Part shown: one piece after another, positions 52,370-61,423 of the stretch | How the letters are laid out: the number at the start of each line of letters is the position of its first letter | Numbering within the stretch: the first letter of the stretch is position 1 | Assembly: GCF_017912555.1 (NCBI RefSeq) | Contig: NZ_JAERSD010000015.1 | Location: 47,584-111,583 of the forward strand | DNA length: 64,000 bases | Source: Bacillus sp. REN3 | GTDB lineage: Bacteria; Bacillota; Bacilli; Bacillales; Cytobacillaceae | Direction: 5' to 3' | Program-made: the position numbers and the translations under genes | The notes under the pieces: model-generated | Database searches by the model: none | What the model saw: only the letters and a program-made list of their open reading frames with translations | Told to the model about the DNA's origin: nothing

Positions 52370-53668
52370 TTGAAATTTTTTGTATTCAGTAAAAAAGGGA
52401 CATCGACAGCAGATGAAGCGGGCGTTGGCCTTGAAGACAGAATAACAGTAACAGAACCCGACACCCTAAAGCAATTGAAGATGATCGACCTTCAGGAAAG
52501 AGATTTAAGGACAATCGCAAAGTTCCAGCCTGTCGTCAAAGAGAGCATCACTGACGTTGTCACAGCTTTTTATGACACCATTTTGCAAGTGGAGGAGCTT
52601 GGAAAGATCATCAAGTCGCACAGCACGGTCGATCGATTAAGGAGCACCCTGGAGAAGCATCTGATAGAATTGTTCGCAGGCAAGATTGATGACGACTTCC
52701 TCACAATCCGTAAGCAGGTGGCAAAGAGACATTTCATGATCGGGCTGCAGCCGCGCTGGTATTTGTCCGCATTCCAGAACCTCCAGAACAGTTTGTTTTC
52801 TCTTGTATTCAAGAATATTGAGGAGCCGGATGAACAGCAGCAGCTCCTGCGTTCAATTACAAGGGTGCTTAGCTTTGAGACCCAGCTAGTCCTTGAGGCA
52901 TATGAAAACGAGAACATCCGGGAACGCGAGGCACAATATGGACGAGTCAAACAAGAAGTAAAAGATAAAATTTTGCTCATCAGTGAAGAGCTGCTTGCCC
53001 TGAGTGAGCAGACAAACGCTTCCGTCAACGTCCTTGTACGGGACAGCCATGATGTCAATAAGACAGTATCCGTTAACAATGGGAAAACAATCGAAACAAA
53101 AGAACTGGCTGACCAGGGTGAGAAAAGGATGTTTACTTTGTCGGGGCATATCGGCGAAATCGATCATTTGACCAAGCAAGCAGAGGAAAGCATCAATATG
53201 CTCAACCAATCCCTGAAGCAGATCACCGAGTTTGTAAAACTTGTCCATAAAATTGCAGACCAGACGAACCTATTATCATTGAACTCTGCGATTGAGGCGG
53301 CCCGAGCCGGTGAACATGGCAAAGGATTTGCTGTTGTTGCAAACGAGGTAAGGAAACTGGCAGACCAGACCAAAACGTCCATCAGCGAAATTGACGCCAT
53401 TGTGACCACATCAAATCAATACATGGACGTTGTCGTGAAATCGCTCAGGAATGTCCAGGACGCCGTCCAGATGGGGAAGGAGGAATCCACTTCAACAAAG
53501 GGAGCCTTCCTTGAAATCGTTGCCTCAATGGATGAGAACCTCACCGGTACAGCAGAGGTCGACCAGAAGATGAAACATCTGGTAGCCGTTATTGAAGAAA
53601 TAGGACAAGCGACTGAACGTGTTACTTTATCTGCCGAACAATTGAACGAGGCTTCAACCACTTTTTGA
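52370..53668 (+). CDS. hemAT: HemAT-type globin-coupled aerotaxis transducer
   Basis: A 432-residue soluble chemoreceptor, the same length as B. subtilis HemAT. The N-terminal globin sensor (about 40-185) has Tyr68 (A-F-Y-D-T) and the proximal haem ligand His121 ([10 protein letters not shown]) followed by W-Y-L-S-A-F-Q. The C-terminal methyl-accepting domain has the hairpin tip [18 protein letters not shown] and [13 protein letters not shown]. No membrane segments are present, as expected. It senses oxygen and passes the signal to CheA/CheW. The start is TTG with GGGGAG upstream; the gene is alone, and I see no clear sigma-D promoter. Confidence 0.93.
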   Translation: MKFFVFSKKGTSTADEAGVGLEDRITVTEPDTLKQLKMIDLQERDLRTIAKFQPVVKESITDVVTAFYDTILQVEELGKIIKSHSTVDRLRSTLEKHLIELFAGKIDDDFLTIRKQVAKRHFMIGLQPRWYLSAFQNLQNSLFSLVFKNIEEPDEQQQLLRSITRVLSFETQLVLEAYENENIREREAQYGRVKQEVKDKILLISEELLALSEQTNASVNVLVRDSHDVNKTVSVNNGKTIETKELADQGEKRMFTLSGHIGEIDHLTKQAEESINMLNQSLKQITEFVKLVHKIADQTNLLSLNSAIEAARAGEHGKGFAVVANEVRKLADQTKTSISEIDAIVTTSNQYMDVVVKSLRNVQDAVQMGKEESTSTKGAFLEIVASMDENLTGTAEVDQKMKHLVAVIEEIGQATERVTLSAEQLNEASTTF

Positions 53669-53775
53669 ATGATTGCAATGGCATCAGTACCTGCTGATGC
53701 CTCAGACTGTAGACAGCCACGATGGAACTCGGGTTGTTTACAGTTTTTTATATTGGCTGGAGGTGTAACGGAGCC
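53669..53775. other. short gap after hemAT
   Basis: No terminator as clear as others in the window. ACTGTAGACAGCC and TGTTTACAGT could pair weakly. Confidence 0.3.
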
Positions 53776-53967
53776 GTTGATTTCCATTTCAGGTGCTTTG
53801 CTTTCCGCTGGGCGTGAGTTAAGCTTCCACTGCGAAATCCGCCTGTAAGACCCTCAACTTTTCCGCTGATCCGGATATATACTTAGTGAGCTACTGTGCA
53901 TTCACCCACTCACGAAGAAAATGCTTTCCCATTTTCGAAGAACCTCGCTCCTTCGTTCCAATCAATT
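53776..53967 (+). repeat. dispersed intergenic repeat, degraded full-length copy
   Basis: It begins GTTGATTTCCATTTCAGG and ends TTCCAATCAATT, so the ends form an imperfect inverted repeat (GTTGATT/AATCAAT). The inside has GCTTTCCGCTGGGCG and remnants of the GC-rich body. It is related to 33430-33540 (reverse orientation) and 63842-64000. No gene inside. Confidence 0.55.
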
Positions 53968-54250
53968 ATTCGAATTATTTGCTTCTCTTAAAATGATGAA
54001 GAGAACTACAATCTTTAAAAAACAGCCATAAATTAAGAATCCTTGTCAACGAAGGATTCATTAGAATTTTCCTCAAACCGTTCCATTCCGACAGTATCTT
54101 TAAGATCGAAGGTCCTTATTATCCTGTTGATAAGAGTGTGTTTTGAAGGGGAATTCTCTGCAATCTTGAGAGGTTATCCACCCATGTTTTTATCATGGCT
54201 TTTATTCATTTTAATCTCTGGGGGTGTGATGGGAGATTTGGCACAAGACA
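53968..54250. other. intergenic, nothing recognised
   Basis: AT-rich sequence downstream of the repeat; the only open frame overlaps the end of the WYL regulator in the opposite direction and has no ribosome site. Confidence 0.4.
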
Positions 54251-55192
54251 TCACTTCTGATTATATAGTTTCAATATGTTCTCGGCTTCCCGGCAAATAT
54301 ATTTTTTCATCTCAGCCGGTTCGATTACTTTGGCGTGGGTTCCTAACTGGAGAAAGAATTTTCCGGTAAATTCAATATCTGCGTAATCAATGGTCGTATC
54401 GATAAACCCTCCGTTCCCTTCCTGATTTTCCCGGATTTCCGTTTCCATAAAGGGATTGTTCCTACTTTGGCGGACCCCTTCGTCTGTAAGTTCTACATAG
54501 AGATGGACAGGGTTGGTCAATTCGTAAGAGTGAAGCCAGTCATATAAGTTGAATTTTAAATCGTGAAGTTCCACAGTATCCTCTATGTCAAGTATGCGGT
54601 CTGCACGAAATTGACGAATTTCTCTTTTTTTATAATCATATGCCGGCACATACCAGAAGCCATCATAGGAATATAGTCCAAGAGGTGCGATTTTCCTGGA
54701 AGTCGTTCCCTTTGTCATTGAGTAGACGATCTCTATGATCGACTTCTGGATAGTATGTTCAATCAGATCTTTCAACAACGGAGTTTCCGCATCCCGTTTA
54801 CGGTTCCAAAAAATCAACCTGGAATCGACTTGTCTTATTTGTTCTTTCCTGTCAGCGGGAAGGCCGGAAAAAAGCTTTCTTGAAGCGGATTCTATATCGA
54901 CTTCAAATGGAAGTGATTGATAGAATTTAAGTGATTGAAATGCAAAAAATATGGATAGGACTTCATTTTCATTCAAAAATACGGGTGGGAGCGTTCTCTC
55001 AGGCAGCACACGATAGCCGCCATACCTGCCTGGCTCTGTATATAGCGGCACTCCCATCTCTTCAAGTTCCAATAAATATCGATGGGCTGTCCTGATCGAA
55101 ATGCCAAATTCTTGTGCAACATCCTTTGCTGTAAATCGTCGTTTTTCATTTACATAAAAGAGTAAATTAAATAGGATCCTCGTCTTTTTCAT
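54251..55192 (-). CDS. HTH/WYL-domain transcriptional regulator (YafY type)
   Basis: A 313-residue regulator. The N-terminal winged helix has F-T-A-K-D-V-A-Q-E-F-G-I-S-I-R-T-A-H-R-Y-L-L-E-L-E-E-M-G-V-P-L-Y. The WYL ligand-binding domain has I-A-P-L-G-L-Y-S-Y-D-G-F-W-Y-V-P-A-Y-D (the WYL triad reads W-Y-V) and R-Q-F-R-A-D-R-I-L-D-I. ATG at 55192 is preferred because GGAAGGGA lies just upstream. It is transcribed divergently from the UvrA-like ATPase gene with an 86-base gap that holds a TGACA-N5-TGTCA palindrome, so it likely controls that gene and itself. Confidence 0.85.
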   Translation of the reverse strand: MKKTRILFNLLFYVNEKRRFTAKDVAQEFGISIRTAHRYLLELEEMGVPLYTEPGRYGGYRVLPERTLPPVFLNENEVLSIFFAFQSLKFYQSLPFEVDIESASRKLFSGLPADRKEQIRQVDSRLIFWNRKRDAETPLLKDLIEHTIQKSIIEIVYSMTKGTTSRKIAPLGLYSYDGFWYVPAYDYKKREIRQFRADRILDIEDTVELHDLKFNLYDWLHSYELTNPVHLYVELTDEGVRQSRNNPFMETEIRENQEGNGGFIDTTIDYADIEFTGKFFLQLGTHAKVIEPAEMKKYICREAENILKLYNQK

Positions 55193-55214
55193 TTCATATC
55201 CCTTCCCATAAACC

Positions 55215-55245
55215 TTGACAAATTCTGTCATGATTTCACTATATA
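55215..55245 (+). promoter_or_regulatory. promoter and candidate operator between WYL regulator and UvrA-like gene
   Basis: TTGACA at 55216-55221 is a perfect -35 box, with a TATA-rich -10 region 17-19 bases later (ACTATATA). TGACA-AATTC-TGTCA overlaps the -35 box and is a suitable site for the divergent regulator. Confidence 0.6.
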
Positions 55246-55278
55246 CTTAAGTTAAGGCGGATACAAGGAGGAAAAGAT

Positions 55279-57549
55279 ATGCCACAAGATCAAGAGGAAA
55301 TCAAAATCATCGGAGCAAGAGAGAAAAATTTAAAAAATGTAAACATTAAAATACCCAAGAACAAAATCACTGCAGTTGTTGGTGTATCTGGCTCTGGTAA
55401 ATCAGCACTGGCAATTGACACTGTAGCAGCAGAATCACAAAGACAGTTGAATGAAACGTACTCGAGTTTCATCCGGAATCGCCTCCCTCACTATGGCCAG
55501 CCTGATGTTGACTCGATTGAAAATTTGTCTGTCTCCATCGTTATCAACCAAAAAAGGCTAGGGGAACATATTCGATCAACTGTTGGCACTGTTACAGACT
55601 TGTATGCCTTGCTGAGGCTGTTATTTTCGAGAGCAGGTATCCCGTTTGTCGGGTATTCTGATGTTTTCTCTTTCAACAATCCAAAAGGGATGTGTGAAAG
55701 GTGCCAGGGGTTAGGTAAGGTACAAAACTTCAGGATCGATCAATTATTGGATATGGAAAAGTCTTTAAATGAGGGAGCTATACTGTTTCCTACTTTTTAT
55801 CCTGGAGGTGTTCGCTGGAAACGTTATGTCCATACTGGACTTTTTGATAATGATAAGAAATTGAAGCATTACACACAGGATGAACTGGATACTTTGCTTT
55901 ATGAATCTGGATTCAAACCATCAAATCCGACAAAAGATTGGCCGCCTACGTCTCTTTATGAAGGAGTGATACCACGAATTAAGAGAACGTTCTCTTCAAA
56001 GGTTTCACGTGATTCCAAACGATACCAAAATGATCTCGGACGGGTTATTTTTGAGGATGAATGTCCAGCCTGTTCAGGCAGTCGCCTGAATCCGAAAACG
56101 TTGAGCTGCAGGATAAATGGCAAGAACATTTCGGAATGCGCGAAAATGCCTATAACGGACTTAATCGATTTCATAAAAAACGTAAATCAATCAGAGGTAC
56201 AGACGGTTAAAAACTCCATTTCACTTCAATTATCGTACATGGTCAGCATTGGATTAGGGTATCTGACACTGGACCGTGCAACTTCCAGTCTCTCCGGTGG
56301 TGAGTCACAGCGGATTAAAATGGTACGCCAGTTGGGAAGCAGCCTTACAGGATTAATCTACATATTCGATGAACCAAGCATTGGCCTTCATCCGCATGAC
56401 ATTAACAGGATAAATAAAATCATCGAAACCCTTAAAGAAAAAGGAAACACAATCCTCATTGTCGAACATGACCCAGATATTATTAAAAATGCTGACTGGG
56501 TGATTGAAATTGGACCTGAGTCTGGACAGAATGGCGGACAAGTCATGTTTAAAGGCAATTTAGAACAATTACTTTGTTCCAATACCCTGACAGCGAGATA
56601 TTTACAGCGCAGACATACTTTAAAAGACCATATTAGGAGCCCAAGAGACTGGCTTACCATAAAAAACGCTTCGCTGCACAATCTTGTTGATATCAGCGTC
56701 AAGATACCCCATAATGTGATGACTGTTGTTACAGGTGTCGCGGGATCAGGGAAAAGTACACTTATCAATCGCATTTTGCCTAAACATTACCCTGATTGCG
56801 TTGTAATTGACCAAAAGGCCATAACTGCATCTAAACGTTCGAACATCGCAACCTTTTCCGGTATTTTTGATGAGATACGCAAAATTTTCTCGAAGGAAAA
56901 TAATTGCGAGGAATCACTTTTCAGTTTTAATTCAAAGGGAGCTTGCCCGAATTGCAAGGGGTTGGGTGCAGTAGAGCTGGATCTCGCTTTCATGGACCCA
57001 ATAACGAGTGTATGTGAAGTTTGTAACGGAAAACGCTTTACACAAAAAGTTCTGGGTTACTTTTATCAAGGGGAAAATATTAGTGATATTTTATCATCAA
57101 GCGTTGATGAGGCACTCGATTTTTTTTCTGGCCAGCCGATCGTTTCTGTTTTGAAAAAATTACAGGATGTTGGATTGGGATATCTTTCGCTGGGCCAGCC
57201 TTTATCCACTCTATCAGGCGGTGAACTCCAAAGGCTCAAATTAGCGGTTGAATTGGATGCCCCCAGCAAAGTATACATTTTGGATGAACCAACCACAGGG
57301 TTGCATTTATCAGATGTTGACAGGCTGCTGGATGTGTTCGACAAGCTATTGGCGAATGGAAGCACATTGATTGTCATAGAACATAATTTGGATGTCATGT
57401 GTCAAGCCGATTGGATCATAGATATGGGACCCGGTGCCGGAAAAGATGGGGGCAAGATTATATTTGAGGGAGTCCCGAGGAATCTTTTGAGTTGTGAGGA
57501 CTCCATCACCGGAAAATACTTGAAAGCTTATCTGGACACGTACGGTTGA
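55279..57549 (+). CDS. UvrA-like ABC ATPase, short class (UvrA2/DrrC type)
   Basis: A 756-residue double ABC ATPase related to UvrA but about 190 residues shorter than the repair protein (about 950). First half: Walker A G-V-S-G-S-G-K-S (35-42), the zinc-module cysteines C-E-R-C-Q-G-L-G and C-P-A-C-S-G-S-R, signature L-S-G-G-E-S-Q-R, Walker B Y-I-F-D-E-P-S-I-G-L-H. Second half: Walker A G-V-A-G-S-G-K-S (about 487), zinc C-P-N-C-K-G-L-G and C-E-V-C-N-G-K-R, signature L-S-G-G-E-L-Q-R, Walker B Y-I-L-D-E-P-T-T-G-L-H. The UvrB-binding region appears lacking. Such proteins (UvrA2, DrrC) are tied to resistance to DNA-binding drugs. It is followed by an MFS exporter and headed by a divergent regulator, which fits an inducible resistance locus. 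Confidence 0.87.
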   Translation: MPQDQEEIKIIGAREKNLKNVNIKIPKNKITAVVGVSGSGKSALAIDTVAAESQRQLNETYSSFIRNRLPHYGQPDVDSIENLSVSIVINQKRLGEHIRSTVGTVTDLYALLRLLFSRAGIPFVGYSDVFSFNNPKGMCERCQGLGKVQNFRIDQLLDMEKSLNEGAILFPTFYPGGVRWKRYVHTGLFDNDKKLKHYTQDELDTLLYESGFKPSNPTKDWPPTSLYEGVIPRIKRTFSSKVSRDSKRYQNDLGRVIFEDECPACSGSRLNPKTLSCRINGKNISECAKMPITDLIDFIKNVNQSEVQTVKNSISLQLSYMVSIGLGYLTLDRATSSLSGGESQRIKMVRQLGSSLTGLIYIFDEPSIGLHPHDINRINKIIETLKEKGNTILIVEHDPDIIKNADWVIEIGPESGQNGGQVMFKGNLEQLLCSNTLTARYLQRRHTLKDHIRSPRDWLTIKNASLHNLVDISVKIPHNVMTVVTGVAGSGKSTLINRILPKHYPDCVVIDQKAITASKRSNIATFSGIFDEIRKIFSKENNCEESLFSFNSKGACPNCKGLGAVELDLAFMDPITSVCEVCNGKRFTQKVLGYFYQGENISDILSSSVDEALDFFSGQPIVSVLKKLQDVGLGYLSLGQPLSTLSGGELQRLKLAVELDAPSKVYILDEPTTGLHLSDVDRLLDVFDKLLANGSTLIVIEHNLDVMCQADWIIDMGPGAGKDGGKIIFEGVPRNLLSCEDSITGKYLKAYLDTYG

Positions 57550-58005
57550 AACTCGATGAAAACAAGTTGGCAAAGAGAGGATGACTTCCTCTCTCATATT
57601 GATCTTCGGGCAGCTGGATATTAAGGCACCAGGTGAGGGTGTCAGGAGCAGCCATAAATCTTAGGTGCGTCCTTTCCCCGCAGCTGGAACCAGCTTTCAG
57701 CGAGATGAAAACCTGGTGGAAGAGACTGGCTGTGCTTCTCGACGCAAAGAATATTCAATCGATCACGATCAGATGTTCTATAGTCCGCTATTACTCGGTC
57801 CGCCTGGCTTATGATGGTATAATTTAAAAAACTATGTTAAAGAAGCATGAATCCGGAAAAGCATGCTTCCTGGGAAATTTGTGATGAATCCATATCCCCC
57901 GGATTGATCAGCGTGATGGAAGGGGAATCTTTGTATGAATAATCCAATCTGATATCTTCCTATTCAATCAATCATCAATTGAATTGATAGGGGGATAATA
58001 TAAAA
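57550..58005. other. intergenic, weak hairpin and a possible fragment
   Basis: AGAGAGGA and TCCTCTCT arms (57573-57595) without a T run follow the ATPase gene. A frame at 57660-57808 (P-F-P-A-A-G-T-S-F-Q-R-D-E-N-L-V-E-E-T) is protein-like but has no start. Nothing else is recognised. Confidence 0.35.
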
Positions 58006-59208
58006 TTGAATAGGAATTTTGCTTTATTGGTGGTAGGGCAGTCTCTCGCTAACATCGGCGATGTGCTTTATATTGTCAGTGTGATTAAGACGATCTTTGA
58101 GCTGACAGGATCTGCAGCTTCATCCTCAATGGTACCGTTCACCATAACTACTGCTATGTTTATTTCCAGTTTGCTGACACCGCTTTTAATGGAAAAACTA
58201 AGCTTGAAATGGATGATGGCAGGGTCTCAGATTGGTAAAACTCTATTGCTAATCATAATGGGGTTGATGTTCACCCATCTAACGGAAACAAATTATTACT
58301 TGATTTTTTTCTTCATAGGATTGATCGCTCTTCTCGATGGGTGTGCAAATCCGGTCATGAAGGCTTTGGTTCCTTTTTATGTAGAACCAGAACATTTATT
58401 GAAAGCGAATGCTGTTACTGAAACCGTTCTGCAAATGATCCAGGCATTGATGTGGTTTGTAGGGAGTTTGCTCTTAATCGTGTTACATCCTCAGCAAATC
58501 ATATGGCTAGCGTGCAGCTTGTTCGTACTATCCAGTTTCCTGGTATGTTTGCTTGAAAATGTCAGGTGTCGTTCTCATGCGCCAAAAGGAAAGTGGGCAC
58601 AGATCATGGAGGGCTGGCAAGTATTATTCAGAACACCGGTGTTAAAAAGGATTGCCTGGATTGACTTTTTCGAAACCATTGCTACGACGGTGTGGATTTC
58701 CGCCATCCTCTTAGTCTTTGTCAATGAAGCTTTGCATGCAGATGAAAAGTGGTGGGGATTTATCAACGGGGCTTTCTTTTTTGGAATGATTGCAGGAAGT
58801 GTCTTTTGTTGGAGATATTCTGCGTTTGTCGAGAGAAGGTTGGCAGCATTTATATTAGCAGGTTCATTCGCAGGTTTCATCGTCACATTACTATTCGGTC
58901 TCGTCCATGATCCTTTCATTGCCTTGCTTTTATCTTTCAGTGTGGGGATATTCAGCCAAATAAAAGGCATTCCCCAGCAAACAGTAATCCAATCCAGTGT
59001 TTACAAAGAACAGCTTCCTAAGGTTTATTCTTCTTTAGGAGCCATTGGGACAGGAATTTTTGGTGTTGGATCTTTGCTTATGGGCATACTGGCAGACTTG
59101 TCAGGAGTCAGGGGCATCTTTGTCCTTTCAGGCCTGCTGCTAGGCTTGATAACTGTCATCGTCTATAGGAATAAACAGTTGTTTGCAGTGAATGTTGTTG
59201 AAAAATAA
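58006..59208 (+). CDS. MFS transporter
   Basis: A 400-residue major facilitator protein with about twelve helices. N-terminal F-A-L-L-V-V-G-Q-S-L-A-N-I-G-D-V-L-Y is the usual MFS-3-type opening; the middle loop carries V-R-C-R-S-H-A-P-K-G-K-W-A; the C-half has G-I-P-Q-Q-T-V-I-Q-S-S-V. This resembles macrolide-efflux-like (MefA-type) exporters. The start is TTG with AGGGGGA about 12 bases before, a rather long spacing. It probably forms a resistance pair with the UvrA-like ATPase upstream, though 456 bases lie between them. The substrate is unknown. Confidence 0.83.
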   Translation: MNRNFALLVVGQSLANIGDVLYIVSVIKTIFELTGSAASSSMVPFTITTAMFISSLLTPLLMEKLSLKWMMAGSQIGKTLLLIIMGLMFTHLTETNYYLIFFFIGLIALLDGCANPVMKALVPFYVEPEHLLKANAVTETVLQMIQALMWFVGSLLLIVLHPQQIIWLACSLFVLSSFLVCLLENVRCRSHAPKGKWAQIMEGWQVLFRTPVLKRIAWIDFFETIATTVWISAILLVFVNEALHADEKWWGFINGAFFFGMIAGSVFCWRYSAFVERRLAAFILAGSFAGFIVTLLFGLVHDPFIALLLSFSVGIFSQIKGIPQQTVIQSSVYKEQLPKVYSSLGAIGTGIFGVGSLLMGILADLSGVRGIFVLSGLLLGLITVIVYRNKQLFAVNVVEK

Positions 59209-59234
59209 TACCAGCATTCATGAGAAATGAAACG

Positions 59235-59273
59235 AAGCAAAAGCACTGGGGCCATCAGTGCTTTTGCTTTTTT
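59235..59273 (+). terminator. terminator of MFS gene
   Basis: AAGCAAAAGCACTG and CAGTGCTTTTGCTT perfect arms then TTTT. Confidence 0.93.
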
Positions 59274-59562
59274 GCCAAGCTTGTATCTGTTTAAAGTTCT
59301 TTGCCGCATACGAAAAGTTTCATTCCAAATCGAGTGTGGTCTCCTTTTTGAACAGTTTTAGAATGATCAAATTGCTTCGAAGGTTGTATAATCCGGCCAA
59401 ATCAGAGAAGCGCCACGTGTTTGGATGGTGAAAAAGTAGCTGACAAAATCCAAAATCGCGATTTTTGTAAGTTGCCACTGCAGGTTGGCTAGTCCATGGA
59501 CTGAAGTTAAGTATTTTTTTGTGGTACAATTGTCCTGATGAAGTCCCCCGGGAGGTAACGGA
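59274..59562. other. upstream region of nos
   Basis: About 290 bases. TACAAT at 59524-59529 could be the -10 box of nos; the -35 box is weak. No other signal. Confidence 0.4.
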
Positions 59563-60642
59563 ATGGAAAATGGCTTAATTTCTGAGGCTGAACGGTTTAT
59601 TCGGGCATGTTATACAGAATTGAATAAACCTGAAACTGAGATAGAGAAAAGGATTCACGAAATTAAAGAAGAAATAAAAGAAGAGGGTTATTACATACAT
59701 ACTTATGAAGAACTGAAACACGGCGCGAAAATGGCGTGGCGGAACAGCAATCGCTGTATCGGGCGCTTGTTCTGGGATAGTCTTGAAGTTTTTGACGCGA
59801 GGGAGCTGGAGACTGCTGAAGATATGAGGGATGCATTGTTCCATCATATCGATTATGCTTCCAACAAAGGGAAAATCCGCCCGACGATTACGATCTTTCG
59901 GCAAAAAATGAACGGGCATTCGGTGCGGATCTGGAATCATCAATTAGTCAGGTATGCTGGGTACAAAACAGAACATGGATCCTTGGGTGATCCTCATTCC
60001 CTGGAATTTACCAGAGTCTGTGAAAGAATGGGATGGAAAGGGGAGGGGACAAACTTCGATGTCCTGCCCCTAGTGATCCAAATTGATGGAGGTACTCCCA
60101 GCCTGTTTGACATTCCGGATGGTATTCTCCTTGAAGTCTCGCTCAGGCACCCGGAGTATGAATGGTTCCAGTCTCTTGGTTTAAAGTGGTATGCAGTTCC
60201 ATTCATTTCTGATATGAAGCTTGAAATCGGAGGGATAGAGTACACGGCAGCACCTTTCAATGGCTGGTATATGGGAACAGAAATTGGCGCGAGGAACCTG
60301 GCAGATGATAACAGATACAATATGCTGCCACTGATTGCTGACAGAATGGGTCTCAACATGAAAAAGAACTCCTCTTTATGGAAAGACCGTGCGCTGGTTG
60401 AATTGAACACGAGCGTCCTGCATTCCTTCAATGAGGAAAAAGTGACGATCGTGGACCATCATACTGCCGCGAATCAATTCAAGGTATTTGAGGAAAAAGA
60501 AAAAGGAGCCGGCCGGGAGACTACCGGTGATTGGACATGGCTGATCCCTCCAGTTTCACCTGCTGCCACCCATATTTTTCATCAGTCCTATAACAATAAG
60601 ACCGTTTTTCCCAATTATTTTTATCAGGAAAAGCCTTATTAA
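59563..60642 (+). CDS. nos: nitric oxide synthase oxygenase
   Basis: A 359-residue bacterial NOS oxygenase, close to the 363 of the B. subtilis enzyme, which makes NO and citrulline from arginine using an external reductase. The haem thiolate is Cys65 in [13 protein letters not shown]. The arginine-binding glutamate lies in [12 protein letters not shown], and [10 protein letters not shown] near the C-terminus is the pterin/dimer region. GGGAGGTAACGG precedes the ATG. It is a single gene with its own terminator and is convergent with the redox lipoprotein gene. Confidence 0.96.
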   Translation: MENGLISEAERFIRACYTELNKPETEIEKRIHEIKEEIKEEGYYIHTYEELKHGAKMAWRNSNRCIGRLFWDSLEVFDARELETAEDMRDALFHHIDYASNKGKIRPTITIFRQKMNGHSVRIWNHQLVRYAGYKTEHGSLGDPHSLEFTRVCERMGWKGEGTNFDVLPLVIQIDGGTPSLFDIPDGILLEVSLRHPEYEWFQSLGLKWYAVPFISDMKLEIGGIEYTAAPFNGWYMGTEIGARNLADDNRYNMLPLIADRMGLNMKKNSSLWKDRALVELNTSVLHSFNEEKVTIVDHHTAANQFKVFEEKEKGAGRETTGDWTWLIPPVSPAATHIFHQSYNNKTVFPNYFYQEKPY

Positions 60643-60646
60643 CGTG

Positions 60647-60676
60647 AAAACCACCCAATCGGGTGGTTTTATTTTT
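60647..60676. terminator. convergent terminator between nos and the redox lipoprotein
   Basis: AAAACCACCC-AATC-GGGTGGTTTT followed by ATTTTTG. It has T tracts on both strands and overlaps the last codon of the leftward gene. Confidence 0.9.
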
Positions 60677-61190
60677 GTTCTGTTTTTCCATTTACGATAT
60701 CAGCAGCATAAGGGATGATACCCGCGGCTTCTTCACCGAATGGATCCAGCTGTTGGGAGTGCAGCACTTTGCCATCTTTATCAAGGACAGCGAAACCGCG
60801 TACAGATTTAGGAGCCTGTGGATCCACTAGCTTCGCTTTTCTGATCAGCTCTAAATCCTCATCCGATACCACTGGATAATCTAAGCCTAATTTCTCTTTC
60901 AGATCCTTATGTTCTTTTACAGATGAAACGCTCAAGGCGTATATGTTCCCCGGGAACTTGCTGAATGAATCTTTGTGGTTTTGCAGCTCGACCAGCTGCG
61001 ATTTACAGTAGTCTCATTCAATGCCTGTAAAGAAAAATACAAGGGCTGGTTGCTCCATTTTTTCAAAAGCGATATCCTTACCCTGGGTATCAGGCAGAGA
61101 TAATCCGGCGGATTCTGTTTTTTCATTGCCGCAGCCGCTGACGAATGCGCCAATCATGATGAACATGATTAGGAAAATGAGTTTCTTCAT
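60669..61190 (-). CDS. thioredoxin-fold lipoprotein with in-frame UGA in UxxC motif, candidate selenoprotein
   Basis: Read through one TGA, the frame gives 173 residues: a lipoprotein signal with lipobox V-S-G-C (Cys20), then L-S-L-P-D-T-Q-G-K-D-I and the redox strand P-A-L-V-F-F-F-T-G-I-E, then UGA at codon 59 (61016-61014), Asp60, Tyr61, Cys62, K-S-Q-L-V-E-L-Q, and a normal thioredoxin/AhpC-TSA C-terminal half (Y-P-V-V-S-D-E-D-L-E-L, F-A-V-L-D-K-D-G-K-V). In relatives the redox motif reads C-x-x-C, so the UGA falls exactly on the first Cys. The ATG has GAGGGAC upstream. A hairpin starting 14 nt after the UGA (separate entry) is SECIS-like. If not selenocysteine, it is a pseudogene with one nonsense codon. 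It is probably an extracytoplasmic thiol oxidoreductase or peroxiredoxin-like protein. Confidence 0.75.
60983..60999 (-). promoter_or_regulatory. candidate bacterial SECIS hairpin
   Basis: On the coding (minus) strand GCAGCU-GGUCG-AGCUGC forms a perfect 6-bp stem with a five-base loop that begins GGUC. The loop starts 20 nt after the UGA; E. coli fdhF has a GGUCU loop 18 nt after its UGA. The sequence lies inside the reading frame, as bacterial SECIS elements do. Confidence 0.65.
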
Positions 61191-61423
61191 GACGTCCCTC
61201 CTTCTTATACTCCTAAGTATATAGTGTAAAATGTTTAATTTCCTGTTTTATTTATGGAGAATTTGTAGCGATTCGATTATGACAAAGGGACCAATTCTGT
61301 TTACTTGAGTGTTTAGAGGCGATAGATAGTGGGAAAAATGCTAGAATAGTAATTAGGAACAGGTCATAATACCAAGTTATATTTCGGTTGAAATCAGTAT
61401 CTAAAAAGGAGAGGGGACACTGG

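Noticed and set aside
57633..57827. A 64-codon frame after the UvrA-like gene
   Set aside because: No ribosome site, rich in rare codons, and a different frame of the same DNA looks more protein-like, suggesting a remnant rather than a gene.
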